Below are positions 8,700 to 20,281 of a stretch of DNA of 27,464 nucleotides, in pieces. A model generated the notes under the pieces. That model made no database searches and was not told where the DNA came from. It saw only the letters and a list, made by a program, of their open reading frames with translations. This DNA is from Welwitschia mirabilis (Eukaryota; Gnetophyta; Gnetopsida; Welwitschiales). The DNA is taken from contig JBOZIK010000001.1 of assembly GCA_051453625.1 (NCBI GenBank), forward strand, positions 86,844,456 through 86,871,919, in the 5' to 3' direction. The position numbers and the translations under genes were made by a program. How positions within the stretch are numbered: the stretch's first letter is position 1; every line of letters begins with the position of its first letter.

Positions 8700-9723
8700 G
8701 ACCCATAGGATTTCTTCAAAACTTGAGTTTAAATGTTTCATTTAAAAACTTAGAGCTATTAATCCCAAACTCGAACCAATTATGCATTAAGTATTGAAGC
8801 AATTAGTCCAATCTGGTATAATTTTATCTATTATATATAGAACTTGATTAGCCAATATTATTATTATATGTAAAAAGCTTTAAGATATTGTGATTTTTAT
8901 TGATTCTAGAAATCTTAACAAAGATTCTAGTAGAGATCAATACCCTTTACTAGTAATAGATGAAATTATTTAAAGAGTATCTAAATGTAAGATTTATTTC
9001 TTTTTGGATGGATTTTTAAGCTATAATCATATTTTGATTAAAAAATAAGATTAAATTATAACTATGATTACTACTAATTAGGGCACATTCACTTTTAAAA
9101 GAATGCCTTTTTGGTTTTTCAAATTCCAAGGGAACTTTCCAAAGAGTAATGAATAAATATTTCTCAAGGATTATAAATCATTATATTATTGTTTTCTTGT
9201 ATAATATTATTGTATGTTCTCAAGATATTTCTAATCATACTGAGAATTTAAAAATGGTATTTAATTACTGTAAAAATTATATAGTATCCCTTAATCCTAA
9301 AAATGTATTTTAGGATTGGAGCTTGAAATTTTACTTAGGCATTACATTTCAATATTTGGTGCAATAATTGACCCTTCATGAATAAATGTAGTCAGTTAAT
9401 TAGAATTTCCTAATTTGAAAAAGGCTTTAAGGTCCTTTTTTAGGAAAATTAATTTTGTTAAAAAATTATCCCAAAATTTGTATAATTCACTAAGCCTTTA
9501 TAATGGATGATTTAGAAAGATTAGGAAGTAAAGAAAATTGCTGAAGTCTTTTCAGCCTTCTAAGATATTGTTAGATCAATTACATAAGCCTTTATTTTAT
9601 TAGCTCTGAAATTTAGTAAAGAGTTATTTTTTTATGATTATTCTTCTTATGATTCTATTATATTAGTTCTAATCCAAAAAGTAGATTATTAGGATTATCT
9701 TATTTCCTTTTTAGCACTATGCA
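8700..9723 (+). pseudogene. Tat-like gypsy reverse transcriptase and RNase H (broken)
   Basis: Around 8746 the segment INPKLEPIM opens the RT, followed by ANIIII, IDSRNLNKDSSRDQYP (8899-8946), KIYFFLDGFLSYNHILI, GTFTFKRMPFWF, QRVMNKYFSRIINHY and VSLNPKN (about 9280). At the catalytic motif, usually Y/F-x-DD, it reads VFLYNI, so both Asp codons (9200-9205) have become TAT and AAT. The linker FGAIIDPS, NLKKALRSFFRKINFVKK follows. The RNase H start is FSKELFFYDYSSYDSIILVLIQK with YLISFLALC at its right end (to 9723). Several stops replace Gln or Trp. The RNase H is cut off by the LTR-like segment starting at 9724. Confidence 0.8.
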
Positions 9724-11142
9724 TGTAACACCTAGATCTTCTACAATTGAAAACTTCACATAATGCCCTGATATCAAAATGTAATGTCCACTTTCAATGA
9801 CCTTGTGTTAGACACCACCTTAACTTAACTAATTATTCTATAATTACACTTGAGAATATTTTATAAAGAAAAATAGATAAATTGAATTATAATTGCTAGC
9901 TATTAAAACTAAACTACTTATGCCTTGATGTGACTACACGATTACTTTAATGGTATACATATACACATATATATTTCTCAAAATAGCTCTTGTAAGAGAA
10001 AGAGAATAATAAATATAATCATATTCATTTCCACAAATTCTAAGAAAATAGTAAAATGTTTTCTTATTCTTAAATAATAACATGACTAAAGCATGATATA
10101 ATGTATACATCATATCAAGTCATCTGGTAATACATAATTTCCACATAGGGTTCTATTTTCAAAATAAGTACTAAAATATGGTAATGTAAAAAAGTGAATA
10201 ATCAAGCAGATGATACCTATTTTGCATTGCAACCATTAGCTCTTTTTAGTGTCAACCCTTTAATAGTTCCTGCACATGCCTATATGATGTGAGAAGTGTA
10301 TCCATCACAGTTTCCAGTGTGGCCTATGGCAAGGAATAAACAGGTAAAGTATGTCTAAGCATAAGGTAAGGAATTATAAAAATAACCAAGATGTAATGAA
10401 GATCTCATTTTCATATTATATTCTTTACTATTATTCCATAACAGTTTTCAATAACCTAGTTTCACAACAATTTTTCCCTTTTGCTTAGAGGTTCAGTAGC
10501 ATGGCTGCAAAACTTACAATGGAAAGCATCACTCTCTGAGTTTTAAACAATTGGTTACCCTAGCTATTTTATTTCATAATTTGACATATCACAATATAGA
10601 TTAATGGTAAGTCACAAGATAACCTCAAGATGGTTTAAAATGGTAATTTACAAGAATTGATTAGAAACAGTTAAGAATAAGATAAATAAGGATTCATAAA
10701 ATTCATACAACTGATCCACATGAAGCACAAACTTTATAACAATATATTAGTAAAAGCTTTAATATTTTATGATCATTGTTCTAACAAGCAACTCAACACA
10801 TGCAAGATAATATAATAAATACTAGGATTATGCAAGATTTACAATACTAGGTAAAGAAACATATAAAAATAAAATACAAGAATTAAAACAAGATCATACA
10901 AGAAATAAGAAAATTTCATAGGACCATACAAGAATTAAATAAAATAATAGAACTATCCAAGATTCAAGAATTTACATAGGACCATATCCAAAATTGGATG
11001 CAAGACTTGTGAAATTTTGAAGACTTAAAGACTTTTAAGGTTTTCAAGGCTTCAATGCCTTCCAAACTTGAAGTTTCAAAATTACCAAGATCTAATAATA
11101 GAGGATTTCTTAAAATGTGTAGATAAGAGAAGAAGGAAGTCC

Positions 11143-11150
11143 TATTTATA
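11143..11150 (-). promoter_or_regulatory. TATA box of the putative solo LTR
   Basis: Reads CTATAAATAGGACTTCC on the minus strand, a typical plant TATA context, about 240 bases from the right end of the putative LTR. It supports the minus orientation. Confidence 0.45.
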
Positions 11151-11280
11151 GTAAAAGGATGTAGGAATATAAAGAGACATGAGGATATGAAGAGATACTA
11201 TCTTGAAAAATAAGGTAATAAAGATTTCATAACCCTTAATCATTACCTTGCTTGATCACTAGGTTCATTTTTATTCATGA

Positions 11281-11302
11281 TAATAAATAAATAAATAAAT
11301 AA
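11281..11302. repeat. short (AATA)n microsatellite
   Basis: About five units of TAAA/AATA in AT-rich LTR-like DNA. Probably a chance expansion. Confidence 0.7.
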
Positions 11303-11392
11303 TGCTTGAATAATAACTAATTGCCATAATGAGTACATATTAACTACTAGTAAGAAAAAAGTGCAGTGTCATGATTACGGGTGTTACTTTAG

Positions 11393-12235
11393 TATGCATC
11401 CCTAATAAAACTAATAAAATAAACCAACATAATGCATCCTAATAATTATAATAATTATAAGAATATTTTTTATGCACTAAGATAATAAAATAAGGAAATA
11501 AGAAAATACACTAATCATGATACATTAAATGCAATAGTTATTAAAGGAAATAATATTTATATAACCACTAATTTAGCCACTAAAGAATATCATTAAGTAA
11601 TAAGAAAATACTACAAGAATAATATTATTAATTATGTCCATTATAAGAAAAAAAGAATTTAATATAGTAATTATATCATAATAAGTTTCAACTAATAAAA
11701 TAAAGAATTGTATCTCAGATAATAATATGCTAATAAATATAGATATTAGTAATTAAATCATATTAGTAGACCCCACTTAGTTCTTATTTAACTATCTATG
11801 TTATATCCTTAGACCTTCAAAAATATAGACGTGACAATTCATAATGAAGTACAACTTAAATATAATCAATTATAAAAACATTCTTATGTTTTTGTGAAGG
11901 GTATTAGCATTTCAAATATTACATTTATATGAATAGTATTTACTTAGTAATATTTTAGTCATATGATGAAATATCTATGAGTTAATTTAGGGCTATTACC
12001 AAAAAGGAACACATGATTAGGAAACTATACTAGTTTAGTTTCAAGGTCATAATTAGTTAAACAATTAAATTCCTTATATCACCTAAGTATTTGGCTTGTA
12101 AAAATTTGGAATTATGTCTGAATAAATAATAGTTGGCTATGGAGTATTAATAATATTATTATTTATATTATTAATTAAAATTATATAATATACCAGCTTA
12201 TCTTGAAAATTTGATAAAGAAATCTTTCCTTTAGA
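11393..12235. other. AT-rich stretch between solo LTR and integrase, no gene seen
   Basis: The rest of the RNase H and the region before integrase should be here if the Tat-like element were colinear, but no such motif can be read. The first 450 bases are rich in AATAAT words; from about 11880 the composition is closer to decayed coding DNA. A further insertion or strong erosion is possible. Confidence 0.4.
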
Positions 12236-13260
12236 AATCAAGAACGTTTTAGATTATAGAAGATATTTTATTTAAAACTGATTTCAAAGCTATTTTACTT
12301 AGATGCCTACTCCATTCTACAATTAGAGAAATCCTAAAATAATTTCACAATCATTAAGGTATTTATTATGAAAGTTCTTAAGGTATGGTGAGCCATATTT
12401 CTAGAAAAGGTTTTTTTTTGTCATCTCTTCATAAACATTGTATGGATATGATTAAAAGATGTCATGAATTCTAAGTTTATGAAATTAAAATAATTAAGGA
12501 ATTAATACCATTAAATCTTGTTAAGGAAAATATTCCTTTTAATATTTAGAGGCTATATTTTATTGGCATAATTAATACATCATCGTCATATGTCTATAGA
12601 TACATCATTATAGCCACTTCATATTTTATAAAATAGCTAGAAGTTAATGCCTTGAAAAATTATACATTAAAAGATAAATTACTTTTTTAAAACATAATAT
12701 ACTGATAAGGTTTAAAGTTTAAAAATTTTATTTTATGATAATGAGCCTTCCTTTATTTCCATTTAGTTCCTAACATGGGTAAATAAACACTAAATTATCA
12801 TTAAGAATTATATAATTATTACCATTAAGGTAATGGCCTAGCTAAATCAATAAATAAAAAGGTAGAAGTTTCTTTAAAAATGTTTGTAAAAGAAAATCAA
12901 CATGATTAACATATTAAAATTAACTTTACTCTTTTAAGTATTAATGCTTTTTCTTTTAAGTTCATTTATGGTATTGAAGCTAGAATTCCTTTTAGTCTAT
13001 ACAAATCTACTTTGAAATTTTGGTAAATCTTTATATAAATTTCGTAGTTAAGAGAAAAACATTTTAAGAAAATTAATAGTAAAAGAATCATGATTAAAGG
13101 CAATGCATGTTTCTACTAAATATAGGCTTTAGTTAAGCACTAGTTCAATTCTAAGATACGTATTAGAACCTTCAACCTAATGCTTTAGTCATGCTTCAAA
13201 ATTTTAAGAAAGGATAAAAATATGATAAGTTTTGTTCTTCTTGAATTGGGTTGTATGTCT
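12236..13260 (+). pseudogene. Tat-like gypsy integrase (broken)
   Basis: The zinc-binding part begins EDILFKTDFKAILLRC (about 12259-12306), then FHNH (a histidine of the HHCC site) and MIKRCHEF*VYE, where the second Cys is Phe and a Gln codon is TAA. In the core, LYFIGIIN has Tyr at the first catalytic Asp, ATSYFIK and LEVNALK follow, YDNEPSF keeps the second Asp, and the block *GNGLAKSINK (12826-12855) has Lys (AAA, 12844-12846) in place of the catalytic Glu. The C-terminal part with VSLKMFVKENQHD and FIYGIEARIPFS is clear. Many stops are present. The end near 13260 is approximate. Confidence 0.8.
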
Positions 13261-13523
13261 TTGATAAAATTATTAGTTTAAATACATATCAATTGTTTGA
13301 TTTATCAAGATGTATTATAGGAATCTTTTATAATGTGTTTAATCTTAAGCATTATTTTAAAAGCCTTAACTAAAAGAAACACATAAGGAGATTTTGTATA
13401 AAGTGCATAGTTTTTCACTATAAGTAGTTTGGAATATTTCTTATCTTGTCCTTCATTTTTCAAACATCTATTGTTGATTATTAGTAACTATCAAAATGTG
13501 GCTTTAATAAATTAGTATTGTGT
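13261..13523. other. AT-rich sequence downstream of integrase, nothing recognised
   Basis: No motif is visible. It may be the last part of the Tat-like pol or its 3' untranslated region. Confidence 0.3.
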
Positions 13524-14481
13524 TGTAATACCTCTCATTTCCATGTTTGAAGTTGAGAGTTACAAATGTTAATCTAAACCTGAAAGTTTAAATTTAGTTA
13601 GTTCTTAGTATTATTATTTCTTCTAAAGATCTTGTTGCATTTATCATCTTAAATAATTCATGGAGGTGTATTTTCATTTTGGTGGTTATGCATCTAATCT
13701 AGTTTATAAGTGGACCAATCAAATATTAGTAACTACTAATGGAACTGTGACTAATTCTCAAATCTCTATATTTTGGTCTAATGGAGTTGATTCTTTAATC
13801 ACATCCCTATTATTAGTTAAACATCTGAGGCCTCATCATTTAGATCTTCCATCACCTTTAAATCTTTAAAATCAAAATATAAAAGAAAAGGGTGATAAAA
13901 ATATTAAAATAACTTGAAAATAATGCTTTATCCTCAATGAATAAACATCCTATTACAACCCTTCATACTACTTTTTTAAATATTGTGATGATAATTCATA
14001 AAAAAGAGTTTAAAACTCATGAATCTCTTTTGTGTATTTATAATCCCCTTTAGAACAATATTGAAGAAAATATCAAATTCAATGTCTTTATTACATATTT
14101 TCATTTCCTCCTTTTAGTTGTATCATAGGTATGAAAGTTTTATTTATGTTTTTATTTTATGGGGATTAGAATATTGCTACATTTCAGTATGATTTAATTT
14201 TTTTAAAAAAATACTTTAGGCAAAATATATCCTAATGACTTCACACAAGTTAATAAAAGTATTTGCTTATAACCATTTGTGAGAAAATAGAATTTTTTTT
14301 ACTTGAGCTTCAGGGCTTTACTAGCTATTTAGAGAGTTGATTTTTCTTATTAATAGGCATTTTCATAAGTCATATTTTTTCTTAAATGCATTTAGTTTAT
14401 AAGTTCTTTAATACATAACTAAATTTAAAGAGAATTATTTAAAATACTTGCTTGGTGTCATTTCTTAGGGCGTTATTTTAG
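13524..14481. mobile_element. second segment with LTR-like termini (tentative)
   Basis: It starts TGTAATACCT (13524-13533) and ends GGGCGTTATTTTAG (14468-14481), close to the termini of the 9724-11392 segment. The right ends also share GTGTCAT upstream (14455-14461 and 11366-11372). The flanks TGTGT and TGTCT agree in four of five bases. The interiors do not align by eye and the lengths differ. It contains a 69-codon open frame (13660-13869) with no recognised similarity, probably chance. It could be a related decayed solo LTR; confidence is low. Confidence 0.25.
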
Positions 14482-17400
14482 TGTCTTTTTACTTACAGTT
14501 GTTCTATGCATCCATATTTTGTAACTTTGATCCCATATTATATAGTTTTTTAATCTGCATCTCATTGTTATTCATCATCATCGTAGTATAATTAGATTAT
14601 ATTTTGGAAGAGTTAATACTTGATAACATAATAGTCTATAGTCATTATATCGTTGTGGTCATGCCTTTAAGGATTAATATGATTCATAAAATCTCTCTTA
14701 TTACTATCACATTTTTTTATTACTGAGAGTTTTAGCTCCTCATGGAATTTCTTTGTCATCATGATGTTGTAGCATTTACTTATAGCTATTTTACCATGGC
14801 TATTCAATTATGGAATTTTACATATGGCTTTTTTATTCATGACTATTCGTCTAGTTATTTCTTTAAGGTATCAGCATGAAATCCCATAGTTGTTTACTTC
14901 CATTACACATGGGATAGCTAAAAATTAAATTGATTGAATTAACTTAAATTGTTTTCATATTAAGTTAACTAAAATCTCTATTAAGTAGTACATTTTGATT
15001 ATTTTATATTTTCTAGTGGTAACTTAGATTCTTTCTTACTATTTCACATTTGTTCTAAGTTCTTCTCTTTGTAATAACTACTATAAAAAATTTTAGCAAT
15101 GGTTCTTAAGATTTTCCTATTTCTAAAACTCTAACATAAATATGTCAATTCTAAGAATCATTTGCTCATTGCATATTTTATGTTAGAGTGGATTGAGGGT
15201 ACTTATGAGGTTAACTTTTCATAGCCATATTCTAATGAATTGGAGCCCTTTAGCTCTTTTATTCTAAGCTTTAAAAGTACTAGAATGATAGAAACTTAAG
15301 ACCATTTTCATTTCTTGATTACTATATCTTGTATGCTTTGGTTTTTTTTATTAGTTTCACAACTACTATTCTAATTTACTATATTGAAATTTTCATCATG
15401 GTTCTTATAATTTAAAGAAAAAAATTTTTTCTCTATTCTTTGGAGTAGTATTTCATTTAAATGCAAAAGAAAATTATCAAATTTATAGTATTTGTGCTTT
15501 TTCACAACCAAAAATATTGAAGGATGAAAATGAAAAGTGGTATCATGGATTTTATTACAATATCAATTTTGAAATACCATTCATGCAATCCTTATATTTT
15601 AAGTCTTTCATGAAAGAGACTTAAAGGCCCAACCTAAATGATAAGCTATGTGCATTTTAATGATGTGCTATTTACATAATATCTTAGCCTACATGGATAA
15701 TGAAATGATTAATGTCTNNNNNNNNNNAGTTTACCATGGATCATGGGCAGCCATTCCATGCAGCATATGCTTCAAATTACAAATTGCACAATAGGTGTTG
15801 GATCATTTTGAGAAAAGGTCACAATATAAATTTGGATTGGTTTTGTCTTATGAATCATATACTATTTTTTTAGAGTTTAACAATTTAATAAATTCTCCAT
15901 TTTGTATTTAACTAAAGGTCTCATCACATTTATAGTTTACCTCTCTCTGGGAACTCTTGTTAATGGTTTATATGATGGATTTTTTAAACCATTAAGTAAA
16001 TGAGTTAATAATGAATTTTCTATATCTTAGCATGTAATCTTTTATTTCCAATTCATAGATACCAATAGCTTTAGAAACTATATAATTAATGAAAGTTAGT
16101 TATTTTTTTAGCCAAGTTTTATTTTATTCCAACTTTACAATAAATTATATTACTTAGGCTAAATTATCTTCTCAAATGCTTTTTAGATTTATCAATCATT
16201 AGTCATGTATGTTGGAAGTGCCTGGGTTATGATTAAACATTAGAAATAAGTTTCCTATAACAAAAATTCCTTTAATCCTTACTCAGTTCTTTTATATTAG
16301 GACATGGTATTCTAAGGGATCTATAACGGTATAAAAATATTTAAAGAAGGCAATGTAATTAACATATTCATTATATGTCAATCATATTTTTAATACCCAC
16401 AATAAGATTTAACTACAGATGGCTCATTTTATGTATCAGACACACATTAATGATGACATCTATCTAGACTACTATGATACCCTCTTCTCTTACCCTAATT
16501 AAGTATAATTCTTTTTCTCCTTTTTTTCATCTTTCTTTTTTGTTTAATATTATTACCCAATGGAAACATTATAACCTAGGATCAAATTTTACTTATTCCT
16601 TTATTAGAATTTCTATATTTTAAGAAAAATAAATAATATTAATATTATATATTTTTGTATAACTAATTTTTAGATTACTTTTATTTACAAACAATAATAA
16701 TGGGATAAGTTTGTATCCTCCATTTCTTCTCAATTTTCATCATAGAAAAAGATGTCTTATAAATAGTTAAGGATATGTAAACTTCTTATAAACATATATG
16801 TATAAGTTTAAGGATAATACCTCACTAGTATAATAGAAGTTTACAACTTCTATTAATGGCATTCTAACTCAATATCAGACCACCCTCTAGATGTAAGTTG
16901 GTTTTGCTTCAAGTGCTAAATTGTATAAACATGATTGAGCTCAACTTCATAAGCTTTCACTTCACCTCAATATACCCCCATATAGGTGATAGGCAGTACG
17001 TGAGATAGATGCATGCTTACAAATGACCCCTACTTCCTTGAAACATCTCTGGATGGTGTAATATGGTCCATTGATATAAAGGGCTTGAGACATTAAGTTA
17101 GAGTAAGCTAATAAATGGGTAGGATAGGAGAGTGATGATCAAATCCACTTTCAAAAGAGTATCATAAAAAAAATGCAATGCAACCCACCTTGATGATGAA
17201 ATCCAAGTATGGGGATGAAAATTATTAGAATTATCTTGATTTAGTTATGTTCGATAAATACATCGTATAAATTGGTACAATTTTAACTCAAGTGGATATT
17301 TAATAAATTATTTACCTAGTTATAATAACTTTAATTATCATTAGATTCATTTTATAGGAACAATCATAAAATTAAAAAAAAAAACAAGCATACTATTATA

Positions 17401-17859
17401 TTCAAGATTATAATAATGAAAATCTTATTAAAGAAAATACCATTTTCTTTTATATATAAATAAAGAAAACATTATTTTCTATTTTTAATAATAATAAAAA
17501 TATTATAATATATTAAATCACATCATAATAATGTACTTAAAAAAACTAATTCATACTGAATCTATGCCTATCTTAGAAACATTCTTTCATACTCATATGA
17601 CAATCTTCATGGATTGGTGCAATAAATGTTAAAAAAAAGTATAGCTTAATCATGATTGTTAAGATATAAATATCTATCTAAGATTTATATGTCTATATTA
17701 TAAGTCAACAAAATAAGTATTAAACCAAAAACTATTTATATTACTTAAACTACTAAGGTGAAAATACTTGCAAGCATAAACATTCAGAGTAAGATAAAGC
17801 AAAAAGGTAAAAGAGATATTTCTATAGATAAAGCATTATTTCTAAGTACTTTAAATTAA
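14482..17859. other. AT-rich region without recognisable genes
   Basis: Dense stops in all frames and no transposon motif, RNA gene or long repeat seen. A 10-N gap lies at 15718-15727. A less AT-rich patch at about 16860-17220 (with CCTCAATATACCCCCATATAGG) may derive from a transposon, but I cannot assign it. A 9-bp perfect inverted repeat with a 3-base loop lies at 17430-17450 (AAAGAAAAT...ATTTTCTTT). It is probably old LTR or untranslated sequence of the neighbouring gypsy elements. Confidence 0.4.
15718..15727. other. assembly gap, 10 N
   Basis: Ten N; no duplication at its edges. Confidence 0.97.
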
Positions 17860-17939
17860 TGGTACTAATAGAAACATATATTATATACTTAAATTACCTA
17901 TAAAATTTTATGTAAAAATTTTTCTATAATTTAAAATAT
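17860..17939 (+). repeat. direct duplication, left copy, ends at 100-N gap
   Basis: Eighty bases ending at the gap match 18040-18119 with about six substitutions, three of them at the outer end, and no indels. Confidence 0.88.
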
Positions 17940-18039
17940 NNNNNNNNNNNNNNNNNNNNNNNNNNNNNNNNNNNNNNNNNNNNNNNNNNNNNNNNNNNNN
18001 NNNNNNNNNNNNNNNNNNNNNNNNNNNNNNNNNNNNNNN
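17940..18039. other. assembly gap, exactly 100 N
   Basis: Conventional unknown-size gap between two copies of an 80-bp sequence. Confidence 0.99.
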
Positions 18040-18119
18040 ATATACTGATAGAAACATATCTTATATACTTAAATTCCCTATAAAATTTTATGTAAAAATT
18101 TTTCTATAATTTAAAATAT
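18040..18119 (+). repeat. direct duplication, right copy, starts at 100-N gap
   Basis: Partner of 17860-17939. Confidence 0.88.
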
Positions 18120-19244
18120 TAATCATAACATTTTTTTAGCTCTAAGGACACATCATAGTGAATAATTAATTAATAATTATGCAAAAAATAAATTACAGTA
18201 TTTTTTTTTTATAAATGATACTCATAATAGGATTCTCAGAATCTAACTTAAGCTATCTTAGAATTCTAAAATAATTATTTCTAAGGTCATCATTTAAGAT
18301 TAAAAACAGTCAAATTTTTTAAAATTATAGTCTTATCGTACTACACTCAAATGACCATAACTTTCAAAATACTTTTAGTTTTTAAATGATTTAAGATGTT
18401 TTGAGAAGATTATTTAATTCTTTATAACTTAAAATTCTCAAGTTTGCAGACAGTCTAACAGATAGTTACAGAAATGTAAATTAATTACTTACAATTTCCT
18501 ACATTTATTTTCTAGCATATTTTAACAAATAGTTTTTAAAAATAATTACACATTATAAAAATCGCTATTTTTACATTTACATCTTTATAACATAATCCTT
18601 AGATTACAATGAAGGAGTACTAGCCTAAAATAGATTTTTAAGGGTTAGAATTTACCCCTAATAAGGTGGACTTAATGTGTAATAGATAAAAATTTAATAT
18701 TAAAATAAACATGGGAACCCAAATTTTCTTTTTTTATTTTTTTTAGTAGTGAATCCCCTAGTCACTTGGCCATAATTATCTATGAGTAACCTCCATCATT
18801 AAGCATAAAAGATCCCTTATATCTCCCCAGTGTCTTGGTGAGAGCCAATAAGAGGAAATAAACTTTTATAACATAATTGCCTAAAAATTATAAATAATTT
18901 CCTAATTCAATATCACATCATTAAACTACTTGGAAAGATCAGTAAGTCTACATAGTTGAATATTGATGAAGATCGAAGCTCAAGAATTCTTAGATCTAAG
19001 CTTCCAAGTGCCAAACTCCATAAGTAAGAGACTCAAAGAAAGAGAGAGGAAATAATAAAATGCACTTGTATGAAAAAATGGAAAGTAAATCCTCTTTGTA
19101 AGAAGAAAATGACCTAGATTACAAGATCATATGATTTAGCATTAATAAGTGGGATAAATAATAAGTAACATTAGAGTACAAAATAAATCATATTTTATGA
19201 CTCATGTACCTAATTAGGATGAGTAATCTTCTTACTTTAATTAT

Positions 19245-19316
19245 AAAAGTTAATTACATGTATCATTTCCTCATGTTAGCTCCTTCTTAATCCTTCATAG
19301 GCTCATAAGTAAGTTT
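19245..19316 (+). repeat. direct duplication, left copy, ends at 100-N gap
   Basis: Seventy-two bases ending at the gap are identical to 19417-19488. A perfect overlap across a fixed-size gap is almost certainly an unmerged contig overlap. Confidence 0.95.
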
Positions 19317-19416
19317 NNNNNNNNNNNNNNNNNNNNNNNNNNNNNNNNNNNNNNNNNNNNNNNNNNNNNNNNNNNNNNNNNNNNNNNNNNNNNNNNNNNN
19401 NNNNNNNNNNNNNNNN
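19317..19416. other. assembly gap, exactly 100 N
   Basis: Conventional unknown-size gap between two identical 72-bp copies; the true gap is probably negative, meaning the contigs overlap. Confidence 0.99.
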
Positions 19417-19488
19417 AAAAGTTAATTACATGTATCATTTCCTCATGTTAGCTCCTTCTTAATCCTTCATAGGCTCATAAGTAAGTTT
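19417..19488 (+). repeat. direct duplication, right copy, starts at 100-N gap
   Basis: Identical to 19245-19316. Confidence 0.95.
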
Positions 19489-19683
19489 AATTTATCTAAT
19501 ACATGCATCAAAAGAATAAATGAACAAATCTCAAAATTGTCATGTGGCATAATGAGACAAACCCTTTAATTCCAATAAATAAAACAAGATGTATGCTATG
19601 AACCAAGTATCCTCACACATCTTAATAATATGAAATTCATGAAAAAGTAAATCTACTCATTTATCATTCTTGGTCCTAGGTAA

Positions 19684-20281
19684 NNNNNNNNNNNNNNNNN
19701 NNNNNNNNNNNNNNNNNNNNNNNNNNNNNNNNNNNNNNNNNNNNNNNNNNNNNNNNNNNNNNNNNNNNNNNNNNNNNNNNNNNNNNNNNNNNNNNNNNNN
19801 NNNNNNNNNNNNNNNNNNNNNNNNNNNNNNNNNNNNNNNNNNNNNNNNNNNNNNNNNNNNNNNNNNNNNNNNNNNNNNNNNNNNNNNNNNNNNNNNNNNN
19901 NNNNNNNNNNNNNNNNNNNNNNNNNNNNNNNNNNNNNNNNNNNNNNNNNNNNNNNNNNNNNNNNNNNNNNNNNNNNNNNNNNNNNNNNNNNNNNNNNNNN
20001 NNNNNNNNNNNNNNNNNNNNNNNNNNNNNNNNNNNNNNNNNNNNNNNNNNNNNNNNNNNNNNNNNNNNNNNNNNNNNNNNNNNNNNNNNNNNNNNNNNNN
20101 NNNNNNNNNNNNNNNNNNNNNNNNNNNNNNNNNNNNNNNNNNNNNNNNNNNNNNNNNNNNNNNNNNNNNNNNNNNNNNNNNNNNNNNNNNNNNNNNNNNN
20201 NNNNNNNNNNNNNNNNNNNNNNNNNNNNNNNNNNNNNNNNNNNNNNNNNNNNNNNNNNNNNNNNNNNNNNNNNNNNNNNNN
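19684..20281. other. assembly gap, 598 N
   Basis: Run of N that hides the end of the minus-strand gypsy polyprotein, any chromodomain, the polypurine tract and probably the start of the 3' LTR. Confidence 0.99.

Larger units (their letters stand above)
9724..11392 (-). mobile_element. putative solo LTR inserted in the Tat-like element
   Basis: The segment begins TGTAACACCT (plus strand) and ends GGGTGTTACTTTAG, giving near-inverse termini of the TGTAACACC...GGTGTTACA type common in plant gypsy LTRs. TATGCA directly precedes it (9718-9723) and directly follows it (11393-11398), a possible 5-6 bp target duplication. It interrupts RNase H coding sequence on its left. A TATA box on the minus strand (11143-11150) suggests that the LTR reads right to left. 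No coding sequence is visible inside. The 4-5 bases after GTTAC at the right end do not fit a standard ...CA terminus, so the boundary is uncertain. Confidence 0.55.
6123..13523 (+). mobile_element. Ty3/gypsy retrotransposon, Tat-like, heavily decayed
   Basis: Three recognisable blocks lie on the plus strand: a plant second RNase H (7851-8205), RT plus RNase H (8700-9723) and integrase (12236-13260). The TNNIAEHEAL-type RNase H and the YPLLVIDEI-type RT place it near the Tat/Athila branch of plant gypsy elements. It is far more eroded than the copia element: both RT catalytic Asp and two of three integrase catalytic residues are lost. A 1.67-kb solo-LTR-like insertion follows the RNase H. Its LTRs were not identified. 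The left edge abuts the copia LTR, suggesting that the copia element inserted into it. Confidence 0.7.
18120..19683 (-). other. possible 3' LTR or downstream region of the chromovirus-like element
   Basis: No coding sequence is visible. By position it follows the 3' end of the minus-strand gypsy pol, whose last part lies in the 598-N gap, so an LTR is expected here. The stretch 18720-19130 is less AT-rich and, on the minus strand, reads like LTR sequence (CTCTCTTTCTTTGAGTCTC, AAGCTTAGATC). No terminal TG...CA pair or purine tract could be defined. The gap duplication 19245-19488 lies inside it. Confidence 0.35.

Noticed and set aside
13660-13869. 69-codon plus-strand frame as a small gene
   Set aside because: No similarity recognised, no promoter or splice context, and it lies in decayed LTR-like DNA; a chance open frame is more likely.
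17430-17450. Short perfect hairpin as a terminator or small RNA gene
   Set aside because: A 9-bp AT-rich stem is expected by chance in sequence of this composition.
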